DNA of 64,000 nucleotides, taken from the NCBI GenBank assembly GCA_026707585.1, contig JAPOWQ010000006.1, positions 1-64,000 on the forward strand, read 5' to 3'. Origin of the DNA: Chloroflexota bacterium (GTDB taxonomy: Bacteria > Chloroflexota > UBA11872). Shown here piece after piece: positions 41,387 through 51,108 of this stretch; positions within the stretch are counted from its first letter, which is position 1; each line of letters begins with the position of its first letter. Under the pieces are notes generated by a model. That model saw nothing but the letters and a program-made list of their open reading frames with translations, was not told where the DNA came from and searched no databases. A program made the position numbers and the translations under genes.

Positions 41387-43945
41387 ATGACAAGCCAAAA
41401 CGGTAGCGCCGTGGCGACGCTGCGACGGGCCGCGGCCCAGCAGGTGGCCACCGAGCACAGCGTCGAGATTCCCGACTACGACCGGGACCGACTGGAAGAC
41501 GTTGGGTTCATGACCGCGATGACCCTGGTGCTGCTGGGCAACTACGCCCAGACGGGGCACTTTGGGGGGCCGCTGGCCTACACGCCGTACAACGTGGCGC
41601 TGCACCTGGGCGGTCCGGAGAACGGGGCGCTGCGATACGACTACCGACGGCCGAAGCACCCGTACTGCGACCGCTTCATGCTGGCGGGCGGGCACAACAT
41701 CCCGACGGCGTACGCGCTGTGGATGATCATGGGCGAGGCGATGGCCCGGAAGCACGCGGCCACAGGCGACGCGCAGTACGCGGTGGACCCGAACATCGGG
41801 ATGCTGGCGATCGACGCGCTGGGTTTCCGGCGCGGTCGCGAGGCGCTGGACACGCTGCTGGCGGACAACGGGCTGGCCGACCACCCGCTGTTCGCGCAGG
41901 CGAAGATTCGCGGCATCCGCTCGCTGGCGGGGCACGCGGAGACGACCGACCTGACGAACGACGTGAACGGCGGTCCGTCGGGCATCGGCGTCGCGACGGC
42001 GGCCGGTAAGGCGGCGTTCTGGGACTTCGTGGGGGCGGACGACTCGCTGAAGGTGATCGCGCTGGAAGGCGAGTTCGCGATGACCGAGGGTCACGCGCAG
42101 GAACTCAAGACCCAGGCGCTGGCGCAGAAGGTCGGCAAGCGGCTGCGGATCCTGCTGTCGTACAACAACGCCGGGATCGACGACTCGCTGGTGGGCGGCG
42201 TGATCGGCGAGGACGTGTCCGAGGGCTACGTGATGGAAGACCAGTGGACCTCCTACGGCTGGAATGTGCTGTCGCTGGACGACGGGAACGACTACGACCA
42301 GGTGATGGCCGCGCTGAAGATGATGGAGGACTGGGACCCGGAGGACCGGCGGCCACTCATAGTGGTTGGGAACACGACCAAGGGCTGGTGGCCGAGCGCG
42401 CAGGACGGCCAGATTGCCGGGTTCGGCGAGCAGCTGGTGGGGTACCACAGCCATCCGTACGAGATGAAGATGAACGAGCCGTATTTCGTGGCGCTGGCGG
42501 AGAGCTTCGAGCAGCGCTATGGCGTGCAGTTCGAGGGGATCCGGGAAGGCCCGGTCAGCGATGAGCGCGAACGGCTAATCCAGTTCAAGACGAACATCGA
42601 CGTGGCGATGTCGGTGCTGAACCAGAACGGCCTGGGCGACTGGCTGGCGGACCGGCTGGTGGAGATCGGGGACTCGCTGAACGACGAGTTGCCGCTGCGG
42701 ATCGACACGTCGTCGGATCCGTTCCAGGACGAGCGGCTGCGGCCGCAGAACATTCCGCAAGAGCCGCAGTCGCTGGAGGTGACCAACGAGTTCTCGGGCG
42801 AGACCTCGACGTTGGACATCGAGCTGTTCAAGAAGCCGGGCGATGTGGCGGGCACGCGACGGGCGATCTCCGAGATCATCAAGTGGACCAACTACGTGAC
42901 GGACAACCGGTTCATCACGCTGGCGGCCGACCTGTCGAGCTCGATCAACGTGGAGAACGGGGCGCTGTGGGGGCACTACGACCCCGTGGGCAACCCGCTG
43001 GGCACGCGTGTCAAGGCGCCGATCGAGGAAGCCGGGAATGCGTCGTCGGCGATCGGGTTCGTGAGCCAGTCAGCCTCGATGGATCCGGACGTGCACGCGG
43101 GCGTGTGGGCGCTGAGCGGTACGTACGGCGCGTTCACGCCGCTGATGTACCTGCCGGCGCGGGTGTGGAGCCAGCAGAACCAGGACAGCCCGTTCCGCGT
43201 GGGCGTGCTGCACATCCTGGCGGGTCACTCCGGACCGGAGACCGCGGCGGACGCGCGGACGCACTTCGGAATTTTTGCGCCGCAAGTCTGGAAGCTGTTC
43301 CCGCGAGGGCAGGCGATCAACCTGAGCTTCTGGGACTACAACGACGTGGCGCCGGGGTATTTCGCGGCGGCTTCGCTGGCCGCGAAGGACCCGAAGGTGG
43401 GCGTGATCATCATTGAGGTGGCGCGGCCGGACTTCCCGGTGGCGGACCGGAACACGTTTGCCGACTCGGACCCGCTGGCGGCGGCCAAGGGCATGTACCT
43501 GATCCGCGACTGGGATGCGGACAAGCCCGCGCAGGGCACGGTATTCGTGCAAGGCTCCAACTCGACGGTGAACCTGGTAAACGTGCTGCCGCGGCTGGAC
43601 GAGGCCGGGGTGAACGTGCGGGTGGTGGCCGTGGTGAGCGAGGAGCTGTTCGCTCGCCAGCCGGCGTCCTACCGCGACTCGATTGTGTCGGATGCCAGCC
43701 GGTATGACGCGATGGTGGTTTCGACCGGCACGCGGCGATTCCCGCCGGTGAGCGGACTTGGACCGCTGACGGACGAGTATTCGCTGTGGTCGGACTGGGG
43801 CGACCAGTGGCTGACCGGCGGGACCGAGCCGGACGTGATCGCGGAGGCGCACCTGGACGCGGACTCGATCTACGCCAGCATCGTGCGGTTTGCCGAGGAG
43901 CGCGACTCGCGGCTGGCGCGGCAGCAGGCGGCGGTTGGGTTGTAG
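41387..43945 (+). CDS. transketolase-like thiamine diphosphate enzyme
   Basis: An 852-residue protein of the transketolase/pyruvate dehydrogenase E1 type. The N-terminal ThDP domain contains GHFGGPLAYTPYNVALHL and a cofactor region LEGEFAMTEGHAQELK ... ILLSYNNAGID, where the usual G-D-G is G-E-F while the second metal ligand Asn is kept. The Pyr domain (VTDNRFITLAADLSSSINVE) and the C-terminal domain (VVSTGTRRFPPVSGLGPL) follow. It is longer than classical transketolase (about 660), closer to E1-type length. The exact substrate is uncertain. ATG 41387 preceded by GAGGAGC. Confidence 0.8.
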   Translation: MTSQNGSAVATLRRAAAQQVATEHSVEIPDYDRDRLEDVGFMTAMTLVLLGNYAQTGHFGGPLAYTPYNVALHLGGPENGALRYDYRRPKHPYCDRFMLAGGHNIPTAYALWMIMGEAMARKHAATGDAQYAVDPNIGMLAIDALGFRRGREALDTLLADNGLADHPLFAQAKIRGIRSLAGHAETTDLTNDVNGGPSGIGVATAAGKAAFWDFVGADDSLKVIALEGEFAMTEGHAQELKTQALAQKVGKRLRILLSYNNAGIDDSLVGGVIGEDVSEGYVMEDQWTSYGWNVLSLDDGNDYDQVMAALKMMEDWDPEDRRPLIVVGNTTKGWWPSAQDGQIAGFGEQLVGYHSHPYEMKMNEPYFVALAESFEQRYGVQFEGIREGPVSDERERLIQFKTNIDVAMSVLNQNGLGDWLADRLVEIGDSLNDELPLRIDTSSDPFQDERLRPQNIPQEPQSLEVTNEFSGETSTLDIELFKKPGDVAGTRRAISEIIKWTNYVTDNRFITLAADLSSSINVENGALWGHYDPVGNPLGTRVKAPIEEAGNASSAIGFVSQSASMDPDVHAGVWALSGTYGAFTPLMYLPARVWSQQNQDSPFRVGVLHILAGHSGPETAADARTHFGIFAPQVWKLFPRGQAINLSFWDYNDVAPGYFAAASLAAKDPKVGVIIIEVARPDFPVADRNTFADSDPLAAAKGMYLIRDWDADKPAQGTVFVQGSNSTVNLVNVLPRLDEAGVNVRVVAVVSEELFARQPASYRDSIVSDASRYDAMVVSTGTRRFPPVSGLGPLTDEYSLWSDWGDQWLTGGTEPDVIAEAHLDADSIYASIVRFAEERDSRLARQQAAVGL

Positions 43946-44258
43946 TTCACGCTGGGTTGGGGCGCGAAGTCCTCTCGACCCAATCCTCGTCTGTTCCAGG
44001 GATCCCGAGGTGGCCAACGTCACATGGGGCAGGGTCCCTGGGCAGGCTGTCTAGCCGTCCTTGTTCCATGGGTGTGCCAGGCGGCTGACCGCCCGGTGAC
44101 CTTGCGGCGGCGAGAGTCACTTCACCTTGGCCAAGCGTCGAGGGCAGGCATACGGTGAGGGCCGAGGGGACTGGCAAAGGCGCAGTCCGACTCGAAGTCA
44201 GGTCGCGAACGAAGGGTTCCGCTTTCCTTTCGTGCGCCGCGCTCGACGCGTCAACAGG
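43946..44258. other. intergenic, no feature seen
   Basis: Between two convergent genes. No REP element, tRNA or protein-like frame is recognisable. Confidence 0.5.
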
Positions 44259-45383
44259 TCACTTGTGATCGGGGAGGGCGTCGACGTGGGTGAGGGTGGT
44301 GGATTTGATGGTCATGGCCTCGAGCCGGTCGGGGACGGGTTCGGGGAGGGTGGTGAGGGGGGTGAAGGTGAGGTTGTCGGTGAGTTCGAGGGCGGGTTCG
44401 GCGAGGTCCTGGACGTAGAACTTGGATGACGGAAACAGGTCGCCGGGGTAGGTGAAGTTGGGGAGGGTGGCGAGCTCGATGGCGAGGGCGGCGCCAACCG
44501 AACTCTCAAGCATGCCGCCGATCCAGACGGGGACGCCGGCATCACGGCACATGTCGTGGATCTTGATTGAGCGGGTGAAGCCGCCGGAGCGGCCGGGCTT
44601 GATGTTGACGTACTGGCAGGCGTTGATTTCGAGGGCCTGCTGGATCATGCGGAGCTCGCGGGCGGACTCGTCGAGACAGACGGGGGTCTCAATGTGGCGG
44701 GAGAGCTCGGCGTGGTCCATGACGTCGTCCCACTGGAGGGGCTGCTCAATAAAAGCCAGACGAAACTGGTCGATGGTCTTGAAGGTGTCGAGGTCGTCGA
44801 GGGTGTAGCCGGCGTTGCAGTCGATGTGAAAGATGGCATCCGGGAATGATCCGCGGACGGCGTGGAGCATTTCGACGTCCCAGCCGGGGCGGGCCTTGAG
44901 TTTGATGCGAGGGAAGCCGGCGTCGACGGCCTTCTGGATGTCGGCGAGGAGGTCGTCGAAGGAGTCGAGGATGCCGAAGTCGGCGCCGGCGATGACGTCG
45001 GCATCGGATCCGCCAACCAGGGTGTGCAGGGGGGTGCCGGTGCGCTTGGTTTCGAGGGTCCACCAGAGGAGTTCGACGGCGGCCTTGGCGAATCCGTTGC
45101 CCTTGAAGGGGGCGAGGCGGGCGTCGAGGTCGGCGGCGGTGTCGAATTCGCGGCCGACGACGAGGGGGCCGAAGATTTCGCTGACGAGGTGGTAGACGGA
45201 GCCGGCGGATTCGGGGACGTAGTGGGGGGCGCGGAATGGGGTGGCCTCGGACCAGGCGGTGACGTCGCCGGAGGTGGCCTTAACGAGGACGGAGTCGATG
45301 GCGTGGTCTTCGCCGTAGGCGGTTCGCCAGGGGTAGATGAGGGGCATGCTGACGTAGTAGATGTCGAGGCGGTCGATGCGCAT
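44259..45383 (-). CDS. enolase-superfamily enzyme (muconate lactonizing / N-acylamino-acid racemase / OSB synthase group)
   Basis: A 374-residue protein starting MRIDRLDIYYVSMPLIYPWR. Catalytic K-x-K appears in RIKLKARPGW, metal ligands in IFHIDCNAGY (Asp), AFIEQPL (Glu) and VCLDESAR (Asp), and the opposite-face lysine in VNIKPGRSGGF. This fits the MLE subgroup that includes OSBS and N-succinylamino acid racemases. It abstracts an alpha-proton next to a carboxylate. Specific substrate unknown. No menaquinone genes nearby, so a racemase role is as likely as OSBS. Confidence 0.87.
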   Translation of the reverse strand: MRIDRLDIYYVSMPLIYPWRTAYGEDHAIDSVLVKATSGDVTAWSEATPFRAPHYVPESAGSVYHLVSEIFGPLVVGREFDTAADLDARLAPFKGNGFAKAAVELLWWTLETKRTGTPLHTLVGGSDADVIAGADFGILDSFDDLLADIQKAVDAGFPRIKLKARPGWDVEMLHAVRGSFPDAIFHIDCNAGYTLDDLDTFKTIDQFRLAFIEQPLQWDDVMDHAELSRHIETPVCLDESARELRMIQQALEINACQYVNIKPGRSGGFTRSIKIHDMCRDAGVPVWIGGMLESSVGAALAIELATLPNFTYPGDLFPSSKFYVQDLAEPALELTDNLTFTPLTTLPEPVPDRLEAMTIKSTTLTHVDALPDHK

Positions 45384-45540
45384 TGGGGTCTCCGTGAGGG
45401 CTGAGGGCGCGCTGACTGGTTCAGGGGCATGGTGGCGGGCGGGCGGGGTGGATGCAACTTGAGGGAGAGCACAGGAGGGAAATGACCCTGACGACGCTGA
45501 GGTAAAGACGGCTGCGTTGTGTGGGCGGGAGTTTCGACCG

Positions 45541-45582
45541 GAAGACCCTCACCCTAGCCCTCTCCCACGGGGAGAGGGGACA
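45541..45582. repeat. REP-like element
   Basis: GAAGACCCTCACCCTAGCCC then TCTCCCACGGGGAGAG, same family as at 36-39 kb, 40 bp upstream of the lipoprotein gene. Confidence 0.7.
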
Positions 45583-45622
45583 GAGGGATTCATCTGGGAA
45601 CGGCTGGGCGTAGGATGGCGGT

Positions 45623-47548
45623 ATGTCCCTGAGGTGCCGGTTGGCGACGCGTGCCTTTCGCGTGGTGGCGCGGGTTGCGCAAGGGTGCGCGTTGGCGGCG
45701 GTGGTGGGGCTGGCCGGATGCGAGGCGGAGGCTCCGGAGCCCCTGATTGCGACGCCGTCGGCGATTGAGGTGGCGGTGATGGAGGCGGCGCAGGAGGCGT
45801 CGACGAGTCCGACGGCGGAGGCGGCGGAGCCTGAACGAGGTGGCACGGCCACGCCGACGGCTCGGGCACGTGTCCAACCTGAGCGCCGGCCGGTGGTCGC
45901 CGTGCCGGTTGCGACGGCGGCCGCGACGCCGAGGGCCACGCCCGCATTGCCTGTGGAGCCATTGGACGACGAGGCGATTCGTGAGCAACTGGGGGAGACC
46001 GCGGGCCTGATCGAGGGCGTGGCGGGGTCGCCGGCGGCGCTGCGGGCAGGCGCCGACCTGCGCGTGTCGCTGGAGATGGCGGCGCTGGCGTTCCTGGAAC
46101 ACTATGGCGCGAACCGCGAGGCGGCGGTGCGACTGGATTACACGATCGGGCAGCTGCCGCCGCTGGTGTATGACCTGGAACCTAACGGCGCCCGGATTGC
46201 CGTGGCGGACGTGGACGGGGACGGGGCGAATGAGTTGATCGCGGCCTGGCACATCATTGGGGTGCCGCCGGTTTGGTTCGATGAGGTTGAGGGCGGATTT
46301 GCCACGAAGGCGTTTCCGGTTGGCGGGTCGGTGGAGACTGCGCCCGGCATGGCGGTGGTGCATTCGACGGCCGACCTGACGGGCGACGAGATCGCTGACG
46401 TGGTGCTGGTTACGACGACACCGGGGGCGAGTACGCAGACCGAGACGGTGCAGGTGTTCGCATGGAACGGCGAGGTGCCGCGACGGGTTTTTGACGTTCC
46501 GGTGGTGCTTGGAGCCGGACCGGCGGGCTGGGAGGTGCGAGAGGGAGCTTCACCAGCTGAGATCGAAACGGTGTGTCCGGCGCTGGGACATTTCGACGCG
46601 CCGCTGTTGCCGCATCCGGGGCTGCGGCGGACGTTTGCCTGGGATGGGCAGCATTTCGAGGAGGTGGGACGCCGACTGGATGGGCCGGTGTCGCCGCACG
46701 ACCAGATTAACCGGGCGGAGGCGGCATTTTGGGCGGGTCGATACGAGGACGCGGCGGCAGGATACCGAGCCGCGATCGAGGGTCCAGTCGACGGAGGGAG
46801 TGCGACGGGGTCGCAGCCGGATTGGGAGGGCCTGGCCCTTTTGCGGTTGGCGCAGATTGGGCTGGTGGGCGGGGAAGCCTTCAACCCGGCGCGGCTGCAG
46901 GCGGCCATCGAGCGTGGCGGTGAGATTGGGCTGATTGCTCGTGCAATGCAGGAGGCGGTGGCGACGCCGGACCCGCTGCGGACGTTTGCGGCGTTACAGC
47001 AGGTGGATCTGACTGGTGAGCCGCCGCCGGGCGCCCATGGGTCGATTGACTTTCCGATGGATGCCGGGCTGGTGCTGGCGCTGGGGAAGGCGCTGGAGAT
47101 TGGGCTGCGCGGCGTAGGGGGCGGGGAACTATCGGAGGCCGCGATCACCAGCCGGCTGTCATCCCGTGGGGTGGACGTGCGACGCGCGACGGTGGGCGAT
47201 CTGAATAGCGACGGCGCGCTGGAAGGTGTGGTGTCGCTGGTGCGGCATAGCACCCGGGTGGTTGGGCCGCCGGTGAACGAGTTTTGGTTTGTGTATCGCC
47301 AGGGCACGCGCTGGGTGGCGCAACCGGTTGGGCCGGTGAGCGATAGCGCATACCCGAATGGCGTTCGAACAGTGAGCCAGGGGCGAGGGGTGTTTGTTTT
47401 AACCGATTCGTCAGCAGGGATCGACGGCTATCTGAGCTTTGACGGGCGGCGGCTGGAGCAGTGGGACGAGCTGCCGACGCTGGAGGATTTGTATCCGGTG
47501 AATCCGTTTGACGGGCGGGGGGTTCGGAGCTGCGAGGTCGGTCCTTAG
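45623..47548 (+). CDS. lipoprotein with FG-GAP/VCBS-like repeats
   Basis: A 641-residue protein. The signal peptide ends in a lipobox (CALAAVVGLAGC, Cys near residue 33), followed by an Ala/Thr/Pro-rich linker. Calcium-binding-type loops occur at VADVDGDGANELI, STADLTGDEIADVVLV and VGDLNSDGALEGVVSL, as in VCBS/FG-GAP repeat proteins. A TPR-like middle (AEAAFWAGRYEDAAAGYRAA) is visible. Probably outer-surface exposed; function unknown. Confidence 0.78.
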   Translation: MSLRCRLATRAFRVVARVAQGCALAAVVGLAGCEAEAPEPLIATPSAIEVAVMEAAQEASTSPTAEAAEPERGGTATPTARARVQPERRPVVAVPVATAAATPRATPALPVEPLDDEAIREQLGETAGLIEGVAGSPAALRAGADLRVSLEMAALAFLEHYGANREAAVRLDYTIGQLPPLVYDLEPNGARIAVADVDGDGANELIAAWHIIGVPPVWFDEVEGGFATKAFPVGGSVETAPGMAVVHSTADLTGDEIADVVLVTTTPGASTQTETVQVFAWNGEVPRRVFDVPVVLGAGPAGWEVREGASPAEIETVCPALGHFDAPLLPHPGLRRTFAWDGQHFEEVGRRLDGPVSPHDQINRAEAAFWAGRYEDAAAGYRAAIEGPVDGGSATGSQPDWEGLALLRLAQIGLVGGEAFNPARLQAAIERGGEIGLIARAMQEAVATPDPLRTFAALQQVDLTGEPPPGAHGSIDFPMDAGLVLALGKALEIGLRGVGGGELSEAAITSRLSSRGVDVRRATVGDLNSDGALEGVVSLVRHSTRVVGPPVNEFWFVYRQGTRWVAQPVGPVSDSAYPNGVRTVSQGRGVFVLTDSSAGIDGYLSFDGRRLEQWDELPTLEDLYPVNPFDGRGVRSCEVGP

Positions 47549-47568
47549 TTCGCTGCTCTGTGGGTGGG

Positions 47569-47886
47569 TTAGAGGTTGGCCAGGATGATTGCGGTGGCGA
47601 TGCCGATGACGGCCGTGAGGAAAATCGAGGCACCCGTGACCATGGCGCCGACGCGCACGTACACGCGTTGCTCAAGTTCACGCATCTCGGCGCGCAGACG
47701 CGCTTCAGTGTTCTCAATGCGGGCACTGAGCCCAGAAACCTGATTTGCCAGGTCGTCCTTCGTGGCCAGGTTTTCGGTGACACCTTCGGCGAAGGTTGAC
47801 ACGAGGACGGACGCCTGCTTCTCGTCGAAGCCAGCTTCGTCCTGGAGGCGCCTGGCCGCCTTAAGGGTGTCGAAGGTCACTGCCAT
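47569..47886 (-). CDS. coiled-coil protein with C-terminal membrane anchor (DUF1640/CCDC90-like)
   Basis: A 105-residue protein: MAVTFDTLKAARRLQDEAGF then ENLATKDDLANQV, a coiled coil (LSARIENTEARLRAEMRELE), and a C-terminal transmembrane helix (MVTGASIFLTAVIGIATAII). This is the arrangement of the DUF1640 family. A tail-anchored scaffold is likely. It lies 55 bp downstream of the formate dehydrogenase gene on the same strand. Confidence 0.85.
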   Translation of the reverse strand: MAVTFDTLKAARRLQDEAGFDEKQASVLVSTFAEGVTENLATKDDLANQVSGLSARIENTEARLRAEMRELEQRVYVRVGAMVTGASIFLTAVIGIATAIILANL

Positions 47887-47941
47887 GTGGTCACTCTAGC
47901 GCCCCGGCGCTGGCCCACCGACCTTGGAGGGAACTCGCGGA

Positions 47942-50737
47942 CTAGGCGTTGGCGCTGGTGAGGGAGGGGGATTGGCGGCTGGCGCGGGTTTCGAGGGGAT
48001 CGATGCGGCAGGCGCAGATTTTGTATTCGGGGATCTTGGATATGGGGTCGAGGACATTGATGGTGAGGAGGTTGGCGGCGGCCTCGGCGAAGTGCCAGCT
48101 CATGTAGACGGTGCCGGGGGCGACGCGGCGGGTGATCCAGGCGCGGGCTTCGACGGCACCGCGACGGGTGCTGACGCGGACGAGGCCGCTCTTGGGGATA
48201 TCCAGGCGATCGGCATCTTCAGGGGAAACCTCGACCAGCGCTTCGGGGTAGGCCTCATCCAGGCGTGAGCGTCGGGTCATGGCGCCGGTGTGCCAGTGGT
48301 AGAGGACACGGCCGGTGTTGAAGATGAAGGGGTAGTCGCGGTCGGGGATTTCGACGTTCTCGCGCCAGTGCACGGCGTGCATGCTGGCTTTGCCGTCGGC
48401 GGTGGGGAAGCTGTCGCCGAAGAGCCAAAGGGCGCCGGGGTCGTCGGGGGTGAGGCAGGGCCAACGGAGGCCGCCTTCGCGGTCCAGGCGTTCATGGCTG
48501 AGGCCGGCGTGGCTGGGGGTGACGCGGGCGATTTCGTCGAAGATCTCTGAGGGGCTGTCGAGGCCGAGGTGGCGGCCCATGCGGCGGGCGAGGTCGGCGA
48601 TGATTTCCCAGTCCTGGCGGGCCTCACCAGGCGGCGGAAGGACCGGACGGACGCGCTGGACGCGGCGGTCGGTGTTGGTGTACGTGCCGTCCTTTTCGGC
48701 CCAGCTGGAGGCGGGGAGGACGACGTCGGCGATTTCGGCGGTCTCGGTCATGAAGATGTCCTGGACGACCAGGAAGTCGAGATGGCGGAAGTGGCGGCGG
48801 GAGGCGTGGAGGTCGGGGTCGGCCATGAGGGGGTTTTCGCCCATGATGAACATGCCGCGGACGTCGCCGGCGCCGGCGGCCTGGCCGATTTCGATGGTGG
48901 TGAGGCCCTGCCTGGTTGGGAGCTTCGTATCCCATTGCTCTTCGAAGTAGGCGCGGAAGGTCTCGTCTTCGACGGAGCGGTAGTCGGTGAAGTACATGGG
49001 GATGGCGCCGACGTCGCTGGTGCCCTGGACGTTGTTCTGGCCGCGCAGGGGGTTGAGGCCGGTGCCGCGGCGGCCGACGTTGCCGGTGGCGAGGGCGAGG
49101 TTGATGAGGGTGAGGCAGGCCTCGGTGCCGTGAGTGTGTTCGGAAATGCCGAGGCCCCAGTAAAAGGCGGTCTTGTCGGCCTTGCCGATGATGTGGGCAG
49201 CGCGTTCGAGGGTGGCGGGCGGGATGCCGGTGAGGGCTTCCTGGCGTTCGGGGGTCCAGTCGCGGACGGCGGCGGCGACGGCGTTGAAGTTCTTGACGCG
49301 GTTGGCGACGAATTCCTCGTTGACGAGGCCGTCGCGAATGATGACGTGGAGCAGAGCGTTGTACATGGGGACGTCGGCGCCGGTGCGGCATTGGAGGTGG
49401 ACGTCGGCCCAGCGGGTGAGCTCAATCGCGCGGGGGTCGGCGACGATGAGCTTGGCGCCGTTGCGAATGGCAGCCTTCATCTTTAGGGCGGTGATGGGGT
49501 GGGTTTCGGTGGTGTTGGAGCCGGTGACGTAGATGACGTCGTTTTCGGCGATTTCGTCGAGCGAGTTGGTGAAGGCGCCGGTGCCGATGCTGAGGCCGAG
49601 GGCGGCGACGGAGGAGGCGTGGCAGAGGCGGGTGCAGTTGTCGATGTTGTTGGTGCCCAGGACGACGCGGGTGAATTTCTGGAGGAGGTAGTTGTCCTCG
49701 TTGAGGCACTTGGAGGAGCCGTAGACGGCGAGGGCGTCGGAGCCGTGGGTGTCGCGGATCTCGGTCAGGCGGCGGGCGACGTGGTTGAGGGCCTCGTCCC
49801 AGGTGGCGCGGCGCCAGCGGCCGGCGCCGCGTTCGCCGGTGCGGATGAGGGGATGGGTGAGGCGGTCGTCGCTTTGGGCGTAGTCCCAGCCAAATCGGCC
49901 CTTGACGCAGAGCCAGCCCTGGTTGACGGGGTGGTCCTCGGGGGACATGGCGTGGGTGATCTGGCCGCCGCGGACGTGGACTTCGAGCCCGCAGCCGACG
50001 CCGCAGAAGGAGCAGGTGGTCTCGACGACGCGGTCGTCCTCGACGATGCCCTGCTTTTCGAGCTCCCACTGGGTGCGGCTCTTGAGGGCGCCGGAGGGGC
50101 AGACCTGCACGCAGTTGCCGCAGTAGACGCAGGTGGTGTCCATGATCCCGTCGTACTCGCGGGTTGAGATGCGGACGTGGAAGCCGCGTTCGCCCGGCTC
50201 GATGGCGTAGGTGAGTTGGACCTCGTCGCCGCAGACGTCCACGCAACGCCAGCACATGACGCACTTGGCGTAGTCACGGATGTAGTAGGGGTTGTCGTCG
50301 ATGACGGGCAGGTCGGCGCGGGAGGCCTGGCCGTTGGGCTGGATGTCGTATTCGGTGAGGAGGGACGCGAGGTCGGGGGCTTCGCTGAGGTCGACGCCGG
50401 AGAGGAGGGCCTTGAGCGAGCCCTTGCGGGAGCGGCGGACGCCTTCGCTGTCGGTGAAGAGGGTCTGGCCAGGTTCGACGAGGGCGCGGCAGGCGGAGAG
50501 GAGCTTGGTTTCGCCGGTGAGTGAGGCGTCGGCGGAGGGCGGGCCGGAGTCGGCGTCGGCCGCCTGTTCGACGAGGCAAAGGCGGCAGTTGGCGGAGGCG
50601 GCAATGTTGGGGTGGTAGCAGAGGGTGGGGATGTCAATCCCCAGTTCGGCGGCGGCGTTGAGGATTGACGTGCCCGGTGGCACGGATGTTGGGCGGCCGT
50701 CAATGGTTATCGCTACAGCGTCGTGCGCCGCCGCCAT
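47942..50737 (-). CDS. fdhA: formate dehydrogenase alpha subunit (molybdopterin, multi Fe-S)
   Basis: A 931-residue protein. N-terminal NuoG-like 2Fe-2S domain (IPTLCYHPN...CRLCLVE), two 4Fe-4S ferredoxin motifs (CVMCWRCVDVC, CVYCGNCVQVCPSG), then the molybdopterin oxidoreductase domain with its own cluster (CSFCGVGCGLEVHVRGG). The metal-ligand residue is Cys in NCTRLCHASSVA, where E. coli FdhF has selenocysteine, so this enzyme is not a selenoprotein. C-terminal molydopterin-dinucleotide-binding domain (FIFNTGRVLYHWHTGAMTRR). Likely NAD-linked formate oxidation, but the beta/gamma subunits are not in the window. A cytoplasmic enzyme without a Tat signal. Confidence 0.9.
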   Translation of the reverse strand: MAAAHDAVAITIDGRPTSVPPGTSILNAAAELGIDIPTLCYHPNIAASANCRLCLVEQAADADSGPPSADASLTGETKLLSACRALVEPGQTLFTDSEGVRRSRKGSLKALLSGVDLSEAPDLASLLTEYDIQPNGQASRADLPVIDDNPYYIRDYAKCVMCWRCVDVCGDEVQLTYAIEPGERGFHVRISTREYDGIMDTTCVYCGNCVQVCPSGALKSRTQWELEKQGIVEDDRVVETTCSFCGVGCGLEVHVRGGQITHAMSPEDHPVNQGWLCVKGRFGWDYAQSDDRLTHPLIRTGERGAGRWRRATWDEALNHVARRLTEIRDTHGSDALAVYGSSKCLNEDNYLLQKFTRVVLGTNNIDNCTRLCHASSVAALGLSIGTGAFTNSLDEIAENDVIYVTGSNTTETHPITALKMKAAIRNGAKLIVADPRAIELTRWADVHLQCRTGADVPMYNALLHVIIRDGLVNEEFVANRVKNFNAVAAAVRDWTPERQEALTGIPPATLERAAHIIGKADKTAFYWGLGISEHTHGTEACLTLINLALATGNVGRRGTGLNPLRGQNNVQGTSDVGAIPMYFTDYRSVEDETFRAYFEEQWDTKLPTRQGLTTIEIGQAAGAGDVRGMFIMGENPLMADPDLHASRRHFRHLDFLVVQDIFMTETAEIADVVLPASSWAEKDGTYTNTDRRVQRVRPVLPPPGEARQDWEIIADLARRMGRHLGLDSPSEIFDEIARVTPSHAGLSHERLDREGGLRWPCLTPDDPGALWLFGDSFPTADGKASMHAVHWRENVEIPDRDYPFIFNTGRVLYHWHTGAMTRRSRLDEAYPEALVEVSPEDADRLDIPKSGLVRVSTRRGAVEARAWITRRVAPGTVYMSWHFAEAAANLLTINVLDPISKIPEYKICACRIDPLETRASRQSPSLTSANA

Positions 50738-50768
50738 GCAGAACCGCCCGCTGCTGAGAGGGAGCCGA

Positions 50769-51107
50769 CTAGCCTACGTTACCGGGATGATCGGGCGGCT
50801 CCGGACTTCCGTTAGACGGCCGTCGGGCGCGGTCTCCGGGAGGCAGCGGGGCGCCGGAGCCGACGTTTTCGCCCTCGTGGAAGATGAGCCAGAATATGTA
50901 GCCCATCCAGATGAGGGCGACAAGAACAACGGGGATTACGACGACGACGAGGATGAGGCCCGGGTCGGTTTGCGTTCCAGTGGGCGTTGGGCTGGCAGGC
51001 GGGCCGAGGGCCGCAGCCGGCGATGCTCCACCTGCCAAGAGCGCCACGGCCAGCACCAAGCCATACATTTGGCGCGGCATACCAGAGGGACAATTTGGAT
51101 GGTTCAC
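50769..51107 (-). CDS. small membrane protein, unknown
   Basis: About 112 residues: an N-terminal hydrophobic segment (YGLVLAVALLAGGASPAAAL, signal peptide or anchor), a Pro/Thr linker, then a second membrane span (GLILVVVVIPVVLVALIWMG). The cytoplasmic tail is charged. GTG 51107 is 1 bp after the stop of the large membrane protein, so it is cotranscribed; an internal ATG at 51080 is an alternative start. Confidence 0.6.
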   Translation of the reverse strand: MNHPNCPSGMPRQMYGLVLAVALLAGGASPAAALGPPASPTPTGTQTDPGLILVVVVIPVVLVALIWMGYIFWLIFHEGENVGSGAPLPPGDRARRPSNGSPEPPDHPGNVG

Positions 51108-51108
51108 G

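Noticed and set aside
41168-42454. 428-residue minus-strand ORF opposite the transketolase-like gene
   Set aside because: Composition typical of antisense high-GC coding DNA; no motif.
47942-50737. Formate dehydrogenase as a second selenoprotein
   Set aside because: The metal-ligand position in NCTRLCHASS is an ordinary Cys codon and the frame has no internal TGA.
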